Notes: generated from the sequence alone by a model not told the origin. Positions 1 through 11,363 are shown, counted from the first letter of the stretch. The stretch: 64,000 nucleotides of DNA from Plectosphaerella cucumerina (GCA_020746995.1 JAGPXD010000001.1:7564001-7628000), one strand, 5' to 3'. A program made the numbers and translations.

Positions 1-396
1 CTCGCCGCCAGCCAAGTCCGCTTCCTCGAGGCCGTCCGGCTCCTCCTCCGCTACTCAATGATCGAGGCGCCGGAGGATGCCGAAGAGGGCTACTCGATGC
101 ATCCTGTGGTGCACAAGTGGGCGTCGCACCTGGACGGCGGCAGCCGCAGGGCGGAGCACGCGCAGCAAGCCCTCGTCGTAGTCGGCCTATCGGTGCCCAT
201 GTCGACAGAGAAAGAATACTGCGTAGTACAGCAGCAGCTCCTGCCGCATGCGCAACGGTGTGCAGAATGAGTGTGGGGTGACTCTGTCATCGGCTTAGAC
301 GCGACCAACCAAGACGTACTAGGGGCTATTCACGGCCTGGGAATTCTCTACTCGGACCAAGGCAAGCTGGCCGAGGCCGAGGTCATGTACCGACGA
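1..396 (+). pseudogene. NLR-type (NB-ARC/TPR) C-terminal fragment, broken by a stop
   Basis: The frame is open from the left edge and reads as the winged-helix/TPR junction of a fungal NB-ARC-TPR protein: a helical stretch with HPVVHKWA, then LLPHAQRC, then a TGA at 268-270. The same frame continues after the TGA with a classic TPR helix pair (GILYSDQGKLAEAEVMYRRA, 334-393). A TPR signature on both sides of the stop shows that it interrupts a once continuous gene. The frame finally closes at TAG 448-450 after unrelated residues, so the remaining TPRs are also missing. NLRs of this class are nucleotide-binding receptors linked to non-self recognition in fungi. This copy is probably non-functional. 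Its 5' part lies outside the window. Confidence 0.7.
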
Positions 397-694
397 GCAC
401 CACCTCCAAACCTGCGGTTCGTTGATTTCACACCGCCGTGTTTTGGGTAGGCGACCGGCACAGCGCCCCTCTTGTCCGCCCAGAGCCATGATTCCCCACT
501 GTACTGTTCTGCCGGTGTTCCTTCCTCGTGCTGCACTGCCTGGCATGTTCGATCTTCATCCTTGTTACAGTGCTGTACTGTACTGCACGGTACTGTGTCG
601 ATGTTGGCACTCTTGACAACCTTCCCCAAATTCCCACTCTGAACAGTCTCTAGTTGGCGCAATGCCCAGCTCCTCTTGTCGTTGAACCTTCCGT

Positions 695-1312
695 TCACAG
701 AAATGCCCCAGGATTGGTCCAGAACTCCAGAGAGTCGGGGGATCCATCTCCATCAACATCTAGAAAACAATGGTAGGAATCTACGCCAACCTGTCCGCTG
801 CCGATCAGGTTGATCTCGGCACCCAAGCTTCCGCCAAAAGCCAAAACATCTCCATTGACGACCATAACCCGGCAGATAACAAGGAAAGCCAGCATGGTGG
901 CTTCTGAAATCTTTCTTCCAAAATTTTCCTCGAACCCGCGTAGAAGCGATGATAGATTCTTTGCATCGAGTCTGTTCCCGGTAGAATCCACTAGAAATGG
1001 GCCAGCTAACCGCACTCTCATGGCTGTCGACGGTCGATCGCGGCCGGCGAGGAAGTTAGCACGGAGAGTTTAAGGTAAAGTATAGATCTTCGGCTTGCCA
1101 TTTGCTTTCAGCGGTGCTGAATTTGGTAGAATATCGCAACCGTCCCCTCCAAATAGGGGCACATTGAAGAGGCCATCGAACAGTGAATTTTCCAGCGTCG
1201 TTGTGTGAACTTTGAGTTGAACGTGTGGTCTTTGAAACTCAGGGCCACAATCAGCAGCAGCCGCTGCAATGATTGCCATGAGGCATGAGATCATGCTTGT
1301 CTGAAAGCGCAT
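695..1312 (-). pseudogene. possible small secreted protein with an EF-hand-like loop, interrupted
   Basis: From an ATG at 1312 the minus strand encodes a clear signal peptide (basic start, hydrophobic SCLMAIIAAAAA, then DCGPEF). The first frame closes at TAA 1072-1070 after 80 residues. The same frame then stays open to 695 and ends in DVDGDGSPDSLEF, which fits the D-x-D-x-D-G-x-x-D-x-x-E spacing of an EF-hand calcium loop. Either the TAA is a nonsense mutation, or it lies in an unrecognised intron; a GT near the GGDG codons joined to the CAG before the 1021 ATG would keep frame, but the donor is weak. I do not recognise the family. A secreted role is inferred only from the signal peptide. 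Confidence 0.35.
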
Positions 1313-1966
1313 TTCAAGAAGTCGAGGGTGAAACGAGGACGTGAGAATAAGATGTGGGTGGGAGAGGTCAAGCAGCTTCTTCACTCGTTTCTGCAGGCAA
1401 TCTTGATTCGGTGCTTCTTCGGGTCCTTTATCACGGCGAGGCATCGCCAGTTGGGCCGGTCTTGCTCCGCCATGGTAACGACGACAAGCAGTGTTGCTGA
1501 CCGGACGACTGTCTTGAGGAAAGTTTTGGTCGAGCCACCCCACGGGTGTCTGGTAGAAGGCCACCTTTTCGGAGGAAAGTTGAGGCAGCCAGTGTACCTG
1601 ACATGTCCTGTCATCAGCGTCAGCAACCAGGATGGCAGTGGTCCACGGCCCTTTCTCGCTTTGGATGACATGCCGTTGGTGCAGGAGCGCATCACCACCG
1701 ACACGTACAGTACAGCCAGATGACTGACGGTGACCAGAAATGGGTCTCATCGTCTTCCAATGAAAACTGATTTCGGCCCGTACTGCAGGCATTTGATGCA
1801 AGGAGCAGCCGGCAATCCTTCCATCACTTTACCAAAGTTGGCAGATGGGTTGATGACATCCAGTCATTCTGTTACCCTTGCTGTCATCAGACGAGTCTCC
1901 TTGTGCACCTGGACACAAACGCCGCCAGCGGATATTGTGACACCACATTATTTAAGACACATGTAT

Positions 1967-1994
1967 GTACTGTACTGTACTGTACATACTGTAC
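1967..1994. repeat. TACTGTAC repeat in a promoter
   Basis: A run of GTACT/GTACA units lies about 80 bases before the start codon at 2071. Near-identical short runs occur at 571-600, 17457-17477, 39761-39777 and 45008-45035. They lie mostly in intergenic or promoter DNA. Confidence 0.6.
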
Positions 1995-2070
1995 CGTCTG
2001 TCTCATGCAGCAGAGTACAGTGTTGACCTCTTTTGGTTCTACTATATTGTCCAAATCTATCGACACGAAT

Positions 2071-2787
2071 ATGGCCCCTGAAACCGATAGGGAAAGGAAT
2101 TTACGCGCCAGTCTTCAGGCACAGGCAGCAGAAATCCTTGGATGCCCGCAGTTCCGACAACTTTACAACACGCTTGGTCACCTTCTCGCGATTCACGACC
2201 GCCTTCAACTCCTTGAGTCTCGACAGCTACAGGTATGCCGTATGTAAGATGAGTCGGACTGGTACTAACACAAGATGAAGAATAAACATGTTCAAAGGAG
2301 ACCATGTGTTGATGACACAGTTGTCAACCCCTCGATGCTCACCTCAGCCTCCCAGGGAGCGGTAGTGAGTGGAGCCAGCAATATGAACACTCTTCCAGGG
2401 CCGCAAGACATGCTGCTGGGGACCCTAGACAAGGTCGATGGCCAGCTGTTACCGTCTCTCATGGAACGCCCCTCAACACCTACCGTGGACCACCGAGTTA
2501 AAGTTTCCAACCTACACCACGTTCTTAACGCAGTTACCAATGACGGTAATGCGGAAAATGAGCCTTTGAACAAGAAACCACCAATGGCGTGGTGGAGGAC
2601 GAGCGTTGCTGGGGTAGACTGCGTCGCCTTAATGATGGATCCAACGATGGGTGACACAGATATTATTGGGTCTCCGAAGAAACCGGACACACCAGCCGTG
2701 ACCCCCGAGGCATCTCAAAGCGGCAGTCCCAACAGTCCATACACCCCAATGCTCGACCTGAGCCCCGTGGAGATAGCATTCATGTAA
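2071..2787 (+). CDS. hypothetical two-exon protein
   Basis: Exon 1 is 2071-2232 and exon 2 is 2275-2787; the intron 2233-2274 (42 bases) starts GTATGC, has TACTAAC and ends AAG. Unspliced reading stops at a TAA inside the intron, which supports splicing. The product is about 224 residues. The N-terminal 54 residues are helical and leucine-rich (RQLYNTLGHLLAIHDRLQLL), and the rest is Pro/Ser-rich with no recognised domain. The helix resembles, weakly, the short helical proteins at 39834 and 41473. The upstream TACTGTAC run may be part of its promoter. Function unknown. Confidence 0.5.
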
Positions 2788-4928
2788 TTTTACTAGCAAT
2801 AAGGCTACAGAAGTTTTGTACGTCTAGCAACCTGATGCTTCCTTAAGTGAGCCGCGGCTGCCTGGTCTCTTCGGGGTGCGGACTAATATCAACTCACCGC
2901 TCAACACGAGAGGTAGAATGTGACAAGGTACACCGCATCGGCAAAGATGAGAGGCAACACCTGTCCGGACCGATGTTGGGCGCTACAGTTCCCTCGACCC
3001 TCGCATTGGCTTCAACGGGTTGGCCTGGCACGAATTTGTTCAGACGATCCAAGAAGCTCGTTGTAGCGATGTGCCGTAGCTGGACAGCAAAATAGCGCCG
3101 AGGATTGGGACATGTGCAGTTGACGCGGCAGGGTATCAGCTGAGGTCGTGTAGACTATCAGGCAAAGGATAGTCCGTCCAATGTCACCTCAAGGTCGTGG
3201 AATGGCAAGACAGAGACACAGACTAGCTAGGCTCTCGACAGGTCAAGAAGCCGGCAACCAGTTCGACACTGAGGCCTCCGCGAGGCTTCAAGGTCGTATT
3301 GATTGGCACTTATGCAAGCGTGTTGGCCAAGAGGTTCACGGGAAAACGGAGGCACGCCTGATCGAAGGCGGTGGTCTTCCCAAGAAGAGGATTGAAACGG
3401 GTGTCGGACATATGCCACGAGATGATCGCACGACACGTAGAAGCGAGAAGCAGGCAGGAGCGTTCCCTTTTGTTCGACGAGAGATCAGCAGGTGATAAGC
3501 GTAATGAAGGCCAGTATCTTACTAGCATTGGAGAGTGTCGCTACAGCCAAGTTTGTCTCACGCGTGAGGGGTGCCGCAGTTGGCCCGGGAAGGCACGTCT
3601 GGTGCGAGTTGGCTGAAGTGGCTGATGAGCAAGGGCCTCCTACGGAAAGGACGAAATGAGGGGACTGAGACGTGTAAAAAATTACGTTAATGCTTGTTGT
3701 GGAGGCGGTGAAACAGGAGAAAGGAGGAGAGTTAATGGGACGACATTGTCGGGAGTACGGGCCAGGTCGCGGGAAAGGTCGAGAGCACGCGGAAGGCAGC
3801 TTTTTGACGATGTCGTGGCGGGGCCGTGTACGTGATGTGGATGGGACATGGTGACGCGGCGCGAGGCCCGTTTGCGCGGTGCCCTGTCTGGAGCTTTCCC
3901 ACACTTCCGCCCATGCTAGACCATGACGTGCTCACCACGAACTACAACCTACTCATATCATGTTCTCTAGGCCTCTCAATCTCTCATGGCGACGCAAAAG
4001 CGCAGCAAGCAACATCAGGTCAGCTATCGCCTGAGAACCTACCCCGAGACCCTCTGGCTAAAAGTTCAAATCGACAAATTGTCATGGCCTGACTGCTGGG
4101 CGTATTGGAAACATGCCCCGAGTTGTAATACGGATGGATGGCCCAAGATCGAGATAAGTTGCCGAGCCTTGAGAGAAATGGAGCGATATATGGGAGATTC
4201 TGGTAGCCTCTATCGGTGCACACGGATACATGCATGCAGCGCGCCAAAACCCACTAGAGAACACTCATTCGATTTGCGAAAGACGGCGGACCGAACTGGT
4301 CAAAACACAGAGGAGGCCGTTATGCCGCATCCTGGGAATCCTCCTGAATGACGGTAGCAGACCTACAAACCTAATATCCACCGAACCCACCTCATTCAAG
4401 GTCAAGTCAAAGACGCATATGTCCTGCGGACATGAGCTGCGCCTTTTTGGGACTTCTCGCGCACCTCCCCGATGACCTCCGTCTTATTTTTGCCCCCTTC
4501 GTCCCCAATTTAGAGGGCACGGAGAGATTGATCATCACATCTGGCTACCCTATCCCTCAGAAAGCATAGGTGTTGTTATCTGAAGCTGTTGAGTCAACCC
4601 TGCTCGCATCTGAACCGTGAAGAACCCACTCTGGGGCGGTGGAGCGTTCATCGAGGCGAGATTTGGGATCTGCAGGGCTGCTTCAACATCAAAAGGGGAC
4701 CCTAGACTTCCCGCTCTCGTGGGCAGCCATGCTGCTCTGCGACTTTGCGACTCTGAAGTAATGGGTATACGACGGTTGCCTTGCTGTCTCACCATGATCT
4801 TGAAGTGACATGTTTCGGTTGAGTATTAAGAGTGCCACACCTAATTGGGCCCCGCCCGTACATCTCAATGCAGGGTGCATTTCGACTGGTCTCCGACTTC
4901 TAGAAAGTCCATATGGGGCAACTGAGGT
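2788..4928. other. gene-poor stretch, no supported gene
   Basis: Open frames of 70-140 codons exist on both strands (for example 3181-3495 plus and 3986-4351 plus), but none has a domain, a convincing splice structure or natural-looking composition. I see nothing else here. Confidence 0.5.
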
Positions 4929-7709
4929 TCAAACCTTTGCCCTGTGTGATAGGTCGCTCCTAGACCAAGGTACTGCGATAACACTGATCTGATCACCGTC
5001 CCTGATATTCCGCTCGGCTTCGACAGCCATTACCCACCGGCCGCCACGCCTTTTCGCCACGAGTCGGGCTGTAGGGTTTTCAGCGGCGACCAGGAGTCTA
5101 AAGCAGTTTCCCACTTCCTCGAGACGAATCTGGCAAACCGCTGGACTCTCCTGGATATCTGGCCGATGGAAATCAAAAGTCCAGTCGGCATCGGTGTAGG
5201 TACCCAAGGGGTACAGTTCCCCAGCAACGACGCCCAAAAAGTCGCCTGACAAATAAACCACTTCACCCGCCTCACGTGCAACAGCTTGAAGCCCCCGGCC
5301 ATCCCCGTATCTCTTGATCCGAGGCGCCACGGCAGCGACAGTGTTGGCACAGTTGCAGCTGTCACCGTCGCAGAAGTCACACTGCCTCTCAGTCGGCAGT
5401 AACATCGTGGGGTTGCAAGGCCACGACCAGCCCTCAGGCCAGGCGGTTGGTGTAGGCGCTTCGGTGAATCGGCTTGAAGTCCACACATTGATGTCTGTGA
5501 AAGGTAGAGTCTGGAGTTGTTGCAAGAGTTCTGATTGGTCGCATGTTCGCAGGCAGACGTTGGTGGATTCCCATCTAAACTCGACCGGGTGGCCGTGTTG
5601 TAGTGAGACCTGGAACTCGTGAGCAACTGAAGATAGTTTCGGCGTGTAGTCGTCGGCAAGTAATAAGTGCAAAGCCTTAATATCCCTCGGCTTGAGTCCA
5701 AGGTAGTCCGTTTTCGACAAGCCAAATGCCTGCTTGTCCAGGGGTATGAGGGAAATGATCCCTGGATAAGGGTCACAGATTTTGCGCCACTGGCCGCCTT
5801 CCTTCTTGTACATGTGATATGTTGAAGACGGACAGCCAGCCTCCTCTTGTGCGCATTTGGTCAACTCTGAATCCGCGCGATGGCGCCCATCCATGCCGCC
5901 CTGAATCAGATCGTGGAGCTTCAGCTTGTACAGGCACATGTGAAGCCTCCCAAGGTTCAGGTCTTCACGCGTCTGCCGTATGGCCCGCAGACATTGGACG
6001 AATGAGTCTTGGGAGGGGCTTGCTGTAGGTGGCCGACAGTATGCGTTTGATTTGCGATGACTCTCGACAAGAGCACGCAGCTGAGCAACTGCCTCCCTGC
6101 TCCGAATCGCAGAGGCGAGCTTGAGAATCTGCGGGCTTGGAAGTGGCGCGTTTGTGAATTTGGGAATGCTGCAGAGAGGGTCAACGCTCTTTATCTCCTT
6201 GACCATGTCATGCAGTGCAGCTAAAGCCTTGGCCCGAGATCGCAGCTGCTGCGTCTCTGCAGAATCGTCCATTCTTGACCGTTTGGGAGCTCTGCCCGGA
6301 AGCTGATGTTTGGAGAGTCTTTTCTGCACTGGCCTCAGGTGACCTGTTGCGGCGGCACTGAGATCATCTTCAACAGCCTCGTCAGCGTCCGAAGCGTCAG
6401 AGGTCGGCTCAACCCCCTTCGGAGGTGGCACCTTCGTAAATGAAGGGTGAACAGCGGAAAATAGTCCGCATTCCTGGCAAACAGCGACTTCGTCTTGGAA
6501 GGTAGGCTCTCCCGGGTGCAGGAAGTTAATTGCCACAGCGAGACAGTCGGAGTAGTTGACGACAGCGTGGTATTGCCGAGGTTTGGTGACGATGAAGTCG
6601 CTCTCTCCAGCAATGATGATATCATACCTAACACCCTCTTTGTCGAGAGCGCTAGGTGCGATAAAAAGGTTGAGATGACGAACCGCCTGTCCGCAGGGGC
6701 TGATCGTCCAGCGACGGCGAATGATGTTCTCGAACTTCTTCGTGTCAGAGTCGTGGATTATCAACCAGATCTTGTACCCTGGGCCAACAACAAAGTTGCA
6801 GGACCGGAGATCGGCGTCTTCGCAATGAAAGGCGGTGCCAGAGCCCTGCTTTCCAAGATGCCAATAGGGAGTATTGATTCCGGCGAGTGGACGGAGCTGG
6901 GCCAGCTGCTCTCCTGGATGAAGTAATGTGGTAAAGTCGGGGGCAAGTGGCGGTCCAACGTAGTAAGTAATGGGGCCTGATGGGGGGTTGGATGCCATTT
7001 TCTCAAGGAAACCGCGGGCTTCCGTATCTGACGGCCTGGGAGTGGAATGGGACAGGTCCGGGAGCTTCCACTTGCTGGCAGGTATCTTGGAGAGGTCGAG
7101 ATGAGACACGCCGTTCTCGCTGTTGCGCCTCCATTCAACAAAACAGAACTTGTGGTTCGGCTTGGAAGGGATCTGCTTCTTGAGTGCCGCCCAGTTGAAA
7201 CTTAGCGGCTCCATTCTGGCTATGCCCTTGAAAGATGCATCTCTGTCAAACTCAGCGAGGTGTGCAGCCATGCCCTCACCCATCTGGTCCAGAGAGAGAA
7301 AGAACTTCCCGCAATCGGACGAGGCGGGGTCGGCGGGAGGTTCTGGTGAGACCGGGCTGAGGACTGCTTTTTTAGCGGTATGGTGTGTTGGCGGAGCTTG
7401 AATGGTCGGAGTCGTCGTTTTGTTGTGCCTTGGTGCGCTTGACGTCTCGCCACCAGAGGCAGGCGATGTACCACGGACAGCCGCGGACTGGTGAAGAATA
7501 GCTTCGCGAAGCATCTTGACCTCGGTGAACAGTGTGCTAATGCCATCGTACAGTTCTGTGATGAGTGCCGGCTGTCCCCGTGAAGTGGGCAGTGGACGGC
7601 GGATTGAGTCATGACGAACTCCAGCCGGCAGAGTATCTTTTACCCGGGTGCCAAGGTGTCCCAAAAGAGCCTCAAGCTTGTCGAATCTGCTGGCGATGAT
7701 CTGGTCCAT
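4929..7709 (-). CDS. JmjC-domain protein with degenerate C-terminal SET-like domain
   Basis: A single exon of 926 residues from the ATG at 7709; the open frame extends further upstream, but only from a TTG. Residues about 1-75 form a helical start (DKLEALLGHLGTRVKD) and 80-130 are low complexity. A JmjC core of the KDM4/JMJD2 kind lies at about 278-400: NTPYWHLGKQG, the iron ligands H295 and E297 in FHCED, and the distal H381 in RQYHAVVNYS. JmjC enzymes are Fe(II)/2-oxoglutarate oxygenases, mostly histone demethylases in the nucleus. Cysteines at about 777-787 (CDFCDGDSCNC) are followed by a SET-like fold (YGDGRGLQAVA, then RGGRWVMAVEAERNIRDGDQ, to about 912). The SET signature N-H-S-C-x-P-N is replaced by LVAAENPTA, so methyltransferase activity is unlikely. 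Demethylase activity is inferred from intact ligands; its substrate is unknown. Confidence 0.82.
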   Translation of the reverse strand: MDQIIASRFDKLEALLGHLGTRVKDTLPAGVRHDSIRRPLPTSRGQPALITELYDGISTLFTEVKMLREAILHQSAAVRGTSPASGGETSSAPRHNKTTTPTIQAPPTHHTAKKAVLSPVSPEPPADPASSDCGKFFLSLDQMGEGMAAHLAEFDRDASFKGIARMEPLSFNWAALKKQIPSKPNHKFCFVEWRRNSENGVSHLDLSKIPASKWKLPDLSHSTPRPSDTEARGFLEKMASNPPSGPITYYVGPPLAPDFTTLLHPGEQLAQLRPLAGINTPYWHLGKQGSGTAFHCEDADLRSCNFVVGPGYKIWLIIHDSDTKKFENIIRRRWTISPCGQAVRHLNLFIAPSALDKEGVRYDIIIAGESDFIVTKPRQYHAVVNYSDCLAVAINFLHPGEPTFQDEVAVCQECGLFSAVHPSFTKVPPPKGVEPTSDASDADEAVEDDLSAAATGHLRPVQKRLSKHQLPGRAPKRSRMDDSAETQQLRSRAKALAALHDMVKEIKSVDPLCSIPKFTNAPLPSPQILKLASAIRSREAVAQLRALVESHRKSNAYCRPPTASPSQDSFVQCLRAIRQTREDLNLGRLHMCLYKLKLHDLIQGGMDGRHRADSELTKCAQEEAGCPSSTYHMYKKEGGQWRKICDPYPGIISLIPLDKQAFGLSKTDYLGLKPRDIKALHLLLADDYTPKLSSVAHEFQVSLQHGHPVEFRWESTNVCLRTCDQSELLQQLQTLPFTDINVWTSSRFTEAPTPTAWPEGWSWPCNPTMLLPTERQCDFCDGDSCNCANTVAAVAPRIKRYGDGRGLQAVAREAGEVVYLSGDFLGVVAGELYPLGTYTDADWTFDFHRPDIQESPAVCQIRLEEVGNCFRLLVAAENPTARLVAKRRGGRWVMAVEAERNIRDGDQISVIAVPWSRSDLSHRAKV

Positions 7710-8482
7710 GACGACTGAAGTGACTGAAAGCTGGTAGCCGTTGGCGCAACTCGGGCTAAAGAGAGGTCGAAACAGGCTGGCGGGCGGGCGGTGGACATGG
7801 GGTACGACAGGAAAATTTACAGCTTCATCGACACGTCCGTGGCACGTGTTAAGTTGGAGAGTTCCCTCAATGGGCACGGGCCACAAGTCTGAGGCTCAGA
7901 CTGAGGGCCACTGAGTCCTGCTACGCGAGGGGGGGTGATAAGAGCCGTAATCGGAGGCAGTGAAGAAACCGTGTCGCGCACCGTGTAGCATTTTGACTTC
8001 TCCGTACATATTTCTCTCCGCGACGCCTCGACACCGCAGAGCACCTCCGTCAAAATTTTGCAGACAACCCCTGGCATTCTCCCAGAAGCTGGCTCGCGCG
8101 TCGCGCCCTGACGGATGCCCAGAGACCGTCGATAAGGGTGCGTCTTGGTGGTCTTCGTCTCGGCTTCCATGGCACGCGAGCTGCGATGGGCCGCAACGTC
8201 AGCAGGCTTCCCGTCTTCCAGGATCCATACCATTCAATTCAATTAACAGACAGACACATGCACACACCGCCAAACTGAGAGTCCGTCTTCCCAGCGAGCC
8301 TGATCTGATCCATCTCGACCCCATCCCCGACATTCTCCGTCATCACTACTCTACGAGCGTCCGTCTATCCCCTTTGACCGACACACCGAGAAACAACCAA
8401 CCCTATCCGAAAAAAGACTGATATCATATCGTCAGCCCCGACCGAGATCACATCACCCCTCGACTATCGTCCGCCCGCAGCC
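7710..8482. other. upstream region of the JmjC gene, no gene seen
   Basis: No supported coding region. It holds the likely promoter of the minus-strand JmjC gene. Confidence 0.4.
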
Positions 8483-9236
8483 ATGAAGAAACTCAAGCAG
8501 CGGCGCCCGCGCCTTCAGCGTCCGGGGCACCAGACCCTCCATCGAGAAGAGTGGCGCAATTCGGTATGAAAACATCTCCGCAGCAACAGCGAACGTCGGT
8601 GCGCGTGGCCAACAGGCGGTGGCACCACTTCGAGTTGGACGCCGTCGCCGACGAGGAGCTGGGTAAGCCTCGTCCGCGCCTACCACCTGGAACACGATCA
8701 AGACGACCCTCCGCGGCACGCCCGTGGCCTACGACGGCAAGCCCGAGGACCGGTTCCCGACGGTGCAGTGGAACGAGGTGCGCGACAAGGGGGCTGACCA
8801 CTGCCACTGGACTCATTGCGTGCCTCGAGGGCGGGAACGGCGGTCAGGAGGTGGAGGTAACGGTGGCCGACGCGTACTTCGAGATGGAACAGCGGTTCAA
8901 CGTGGTGCCGATACATCCCGTGTTGTTAAGGACGACAGCCCGTGGCGCAAGGGCGCGATGGCGAGGATCCTCATGCCCTCCGCCAGGTCGTGCCTCGACG
9001 TGCTCGCCGACGTCGGCGCAGGATGTGGTGCCTGCAGCACACGGCATGGCGATGCGGCCGTAAAGCTGCGCGTGGAGGAGATGTCCGAGGGGGCGGGCAC
9101 CGACGAGCAGGCCAAAACGGAGCCGGAGACAGCCAAGGAAGCCTATGTCGGAACTGGGGCCGATGAGAAGGACGACGTGGAGAGGCCCCCGGCGGCCGCC
9201 GCGAGTAGACGCGGGGAATATCATCACAGGGCGTAG
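8483..9236 (+). pseudogene. degraded GC-rich coding relic
   Basis: Protein-like stretches occur in shifting frames: an ATG at 8483 (MKKLKQRRPRLQRPG), then AYDGKPEDRFPTVQWNEVRD in the frame of 8724, then IACLEGGNGGQEVEVTVADA in the frame of 8551, then a charged Glu/Lys/Ala tail in the frame of 8724 that stops at 9236. The changes of frame inside otherwise natural sequence suggest small insertions or deletions in a former gene. I do not recognise the family. It could instead be a real gene with introns I failed to place. Confidence 0.3.
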
Positions 9237-9387
9237 ATACGCATCATCGATTGCAGTCAATTCTAACTCAACTGAGACATCCTCACCAGCACGAACCAGA
9301 CCGAACGGGCTGTGCAGACCTACTTGGCCGCTCGACTTCTAATCGCGGCGAAGAAAAGATGCGAAGGCCTTAACCGCGCCCACAAGC

Positions 9388-10239
9388 TCACAGTACCGCG
9401 CCAGGCGACGCCTCTTCACAACTTGAATCCTCCATCCAAACGTCACTATCTCCCCCAGCCGGCCAGTAGCCACCCCCTCCGACTCGCCGGCCGTCAACGC
9501 CCCGCCATAGCCCTTGACCGTTGCTGAATCTCGTTCGAATGGCATATACTCTCGCCGCCCCGCAACTCCATCCGAAGGAAATAGCCTTTACCCCTTCGAC
9601 TTCGACACGGTGTATGGTTGGATCGCCATAGTACACTGCATACGTAAAATATGTCTTATCGTCGCGTTGGAAAATCTTGCGCGGATGGTAAAACCGGATT
9701 TCTTCTCTGCTGTGTAGCGTGTCGCATAACTCGAGTATGACAGTAAGGCCATTGATCTTGAACGTCATCTCCGACCGGTTTTTGTTATATTTGCCCTGCC
9801 TTAATGATCTGAATAGCTTCGGTTTCAGATATTGGACGTCCCCATGCCAGTCGTTGACGATGAGCGAGGCATGAAACCTCCCGGATACGAGGTGCGTTTT
9901 TCGTAGCTCGTGACATAAGAGAACAGGGACTGGCCCATTCTCTTCGGGAAACATAGCCATGACCTCCTCAAGCCAGATGCCGTCTGTGAATATGAGACTC
10001 CACGGCCATGCGAGTTGCCGGGCGCCCAGTCTCTGACCCTCCTCTCTTGCTAGAGATTTGACCTCGTCCTCACATTCTTGGACAAGCCTCTCCATGTCTC
10101 GGTAGAATGTTGTACGATTCGCGACTGCGGCAGTAATACCCGCCTGGCTCAACCTTGCCTTAGCCACTGATCTCGATTGCAAAAGGAGGTCCGAGGAGAG
10201 ACGTGGTTGACTTGCGATATGCGATGCCAGATTTGCCAT
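9388..10239 (-). CDS. hypothetical protein
   Basis: An intronless frame of 283 residues starting at the ATG at 10239. The N-terminal 90 residues are helical; the middle is a mixed alpha/beta region with aromatic motifs (SGRFHASLIVNDWHGDVQYL, then KTYFTYAVYYGDPT); the tail is Gly/Asp-rich. It is divergent from the F-box gene at 10506 with 266 bases between the starts, so the two may share control. No known family recognised. Confidence 0.55.
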   Translation of the reverse strand: MANLASHIASQPRLSSDLLLQSRSVAKARLSQAGITAAVANRTTFYRDMERLVQECEDEVKSLAREEGQRLGARQLAWPWSLIFTDGIWLEEVMAMFPEENGPVPVLLCHELRKTHLVSGRFHASLIVNDWHGDVQYLKPKLFRSLRQGKYNKNRSEMTFKINGLTVILELCDTLHSREEIRFYHPRKIFQRDDKTYFTYAVYYGDPTIHRVEVEGVKAISFGWSCGAARVYAIRTRFSNGQGLWRGVDGRRVGGGGYWPAGGDSDVWMEDSSCEEASPGAVL

Positions 10240-10505
10240 GATGCGGACAGAATAAGTATTACAGTAATCATCTGCTTCGCAAGGAGTTTTTTTTAAGGGT
10301 AAAGTGCAACGCCGGGTATACGGAATAGCTGACCCAGAGTGTCATCACGTCGTTAATTTCAGCACCTACATCCACCAGCAACATCGATGCTGACAGTTTC
10401 GTTGCTGACGGCTCTCAGCCCTTCTTTATATTCTCAGCAGGCTTTCCAGGAGGGCGCTCTGTTTCAAGAAAAGCTTTGCATCCTTTGGGCTAAGAAGACA
10501 CGGAC

Positions 10506-11363
10506 ATGCCGAGCCAAACCAAATCCATGCAAAAACGCCTGCATAATCTTCAGCGCACACTACGAGAAGCATGTCCCCGATACACCACCCGTCGAGCTCA
10601 GCTAGAGGACGGAATTAAGGCACTGCAGGATGCTCTACATACAGCAAAGCAGACCGATGCCATGGTGAGGGAATTGCGGCACACCGCCGGTGCCCTGTCG
10701 ACCTTATCAGCCACTATTTACTGCCTTCCGCCTGAGATTATCTCTATGATACTATCACACCTACGACCTTCAGATGCATCAGCTTTCCTGTGGACCACCG
10801 GACTCATCATAATTTTTGAGATTTCCGTATACGCACGATTTCTTGAGCCTCAGCGCGAGTTTCCCGGATTCGAGAACCTACCTTCGAAAAGGTCGGGCCC
10901 ATTTTTTGTGGGCCGGGATGCTGAAGTTCTTGAGGCCCGAATATATGATCCTCTTGGTATATTGGCTCGTGGAGAGAGGGATCGAGTACTCGAGCCTTTG
11001 ATCAGACAGGAGGACTCGGAAAGTGCCACAAGTCTCGAAAAAATCCATCAGAGGCACGCGAAAAAGGCTGAGGCCGAAATTGTCCGTAGGGAAAGTATGT
11101 TTCGAGGTGTAGAAACGGAATATGTCCTCCCGTACGTTGACCTGACTGCCAATGCGTTTATGCGCTCGGCTGCAGAGTATGGCCCGAAAGTCAGCGAAGA
11201 CCACGCTCTTTCTTGGGCTGTCTTGGAATCCCCGATATTGCGAAAGGCGCAGTTCGTCGTGTTATTAAGAGGCGGAGAGGTAGATGGAGAGAAGGAGGAC
11301 ATCTGGCCAAAGTATCTCCATGGTGTCTTTGCACTTAGCGACCTGGACGGAGACGAGATGTAG
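10506..11363 (+). CDS. F-box-like protein
   Basis: A single exon of 285 residues. Residues 1-60 form a basic coiled coil (RRAQLEDGIKALQDALHTAK), followed by an F-box-type motif at about 75-95 (IYCLPPEIISMILSHLRPSD), the usual order in fungal F-box proteins. F-box proteins bind SKP1 and bring substrates to SCF ubiquitin ligases. The C-terminal 180 residues show no repeats, so the substrate is unknown. A shattered SKP1 copy lies at 38998-39481 in the same window. Confidence 0.6.
   Translation: MPSQTKSMQKRLHNLQRTLREACPRYTTRRAQLEDGIKALQDALHTAKQTDAMVRELRHTAGALSTLSATIYCLPPEIISMILSHLRPSDASAFLWTTGLIIIFEISVYARFLEPQREFPGFENLPSKRSGPFFVGRDAEVLEARIYDPLGILARGERDRVLEPLIRQEDSESATSLEKIHQRHAKKAEAEIVRRESMFRGVETEYVLPYVDLTANAFMRSAAEYGPKVSEDHALSWAVLESPILRKAQFVVLLRGGEVDGEKEDIWPKYLHGVFALSDLDGDEM

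Noticed and set aside
7710..7886. Extra 59 residues at the start of the JmjC protein
   Set aside because: The longer frame begins with TTG and has low-quality composition; the ATG at 7709 begins a good helical segment.
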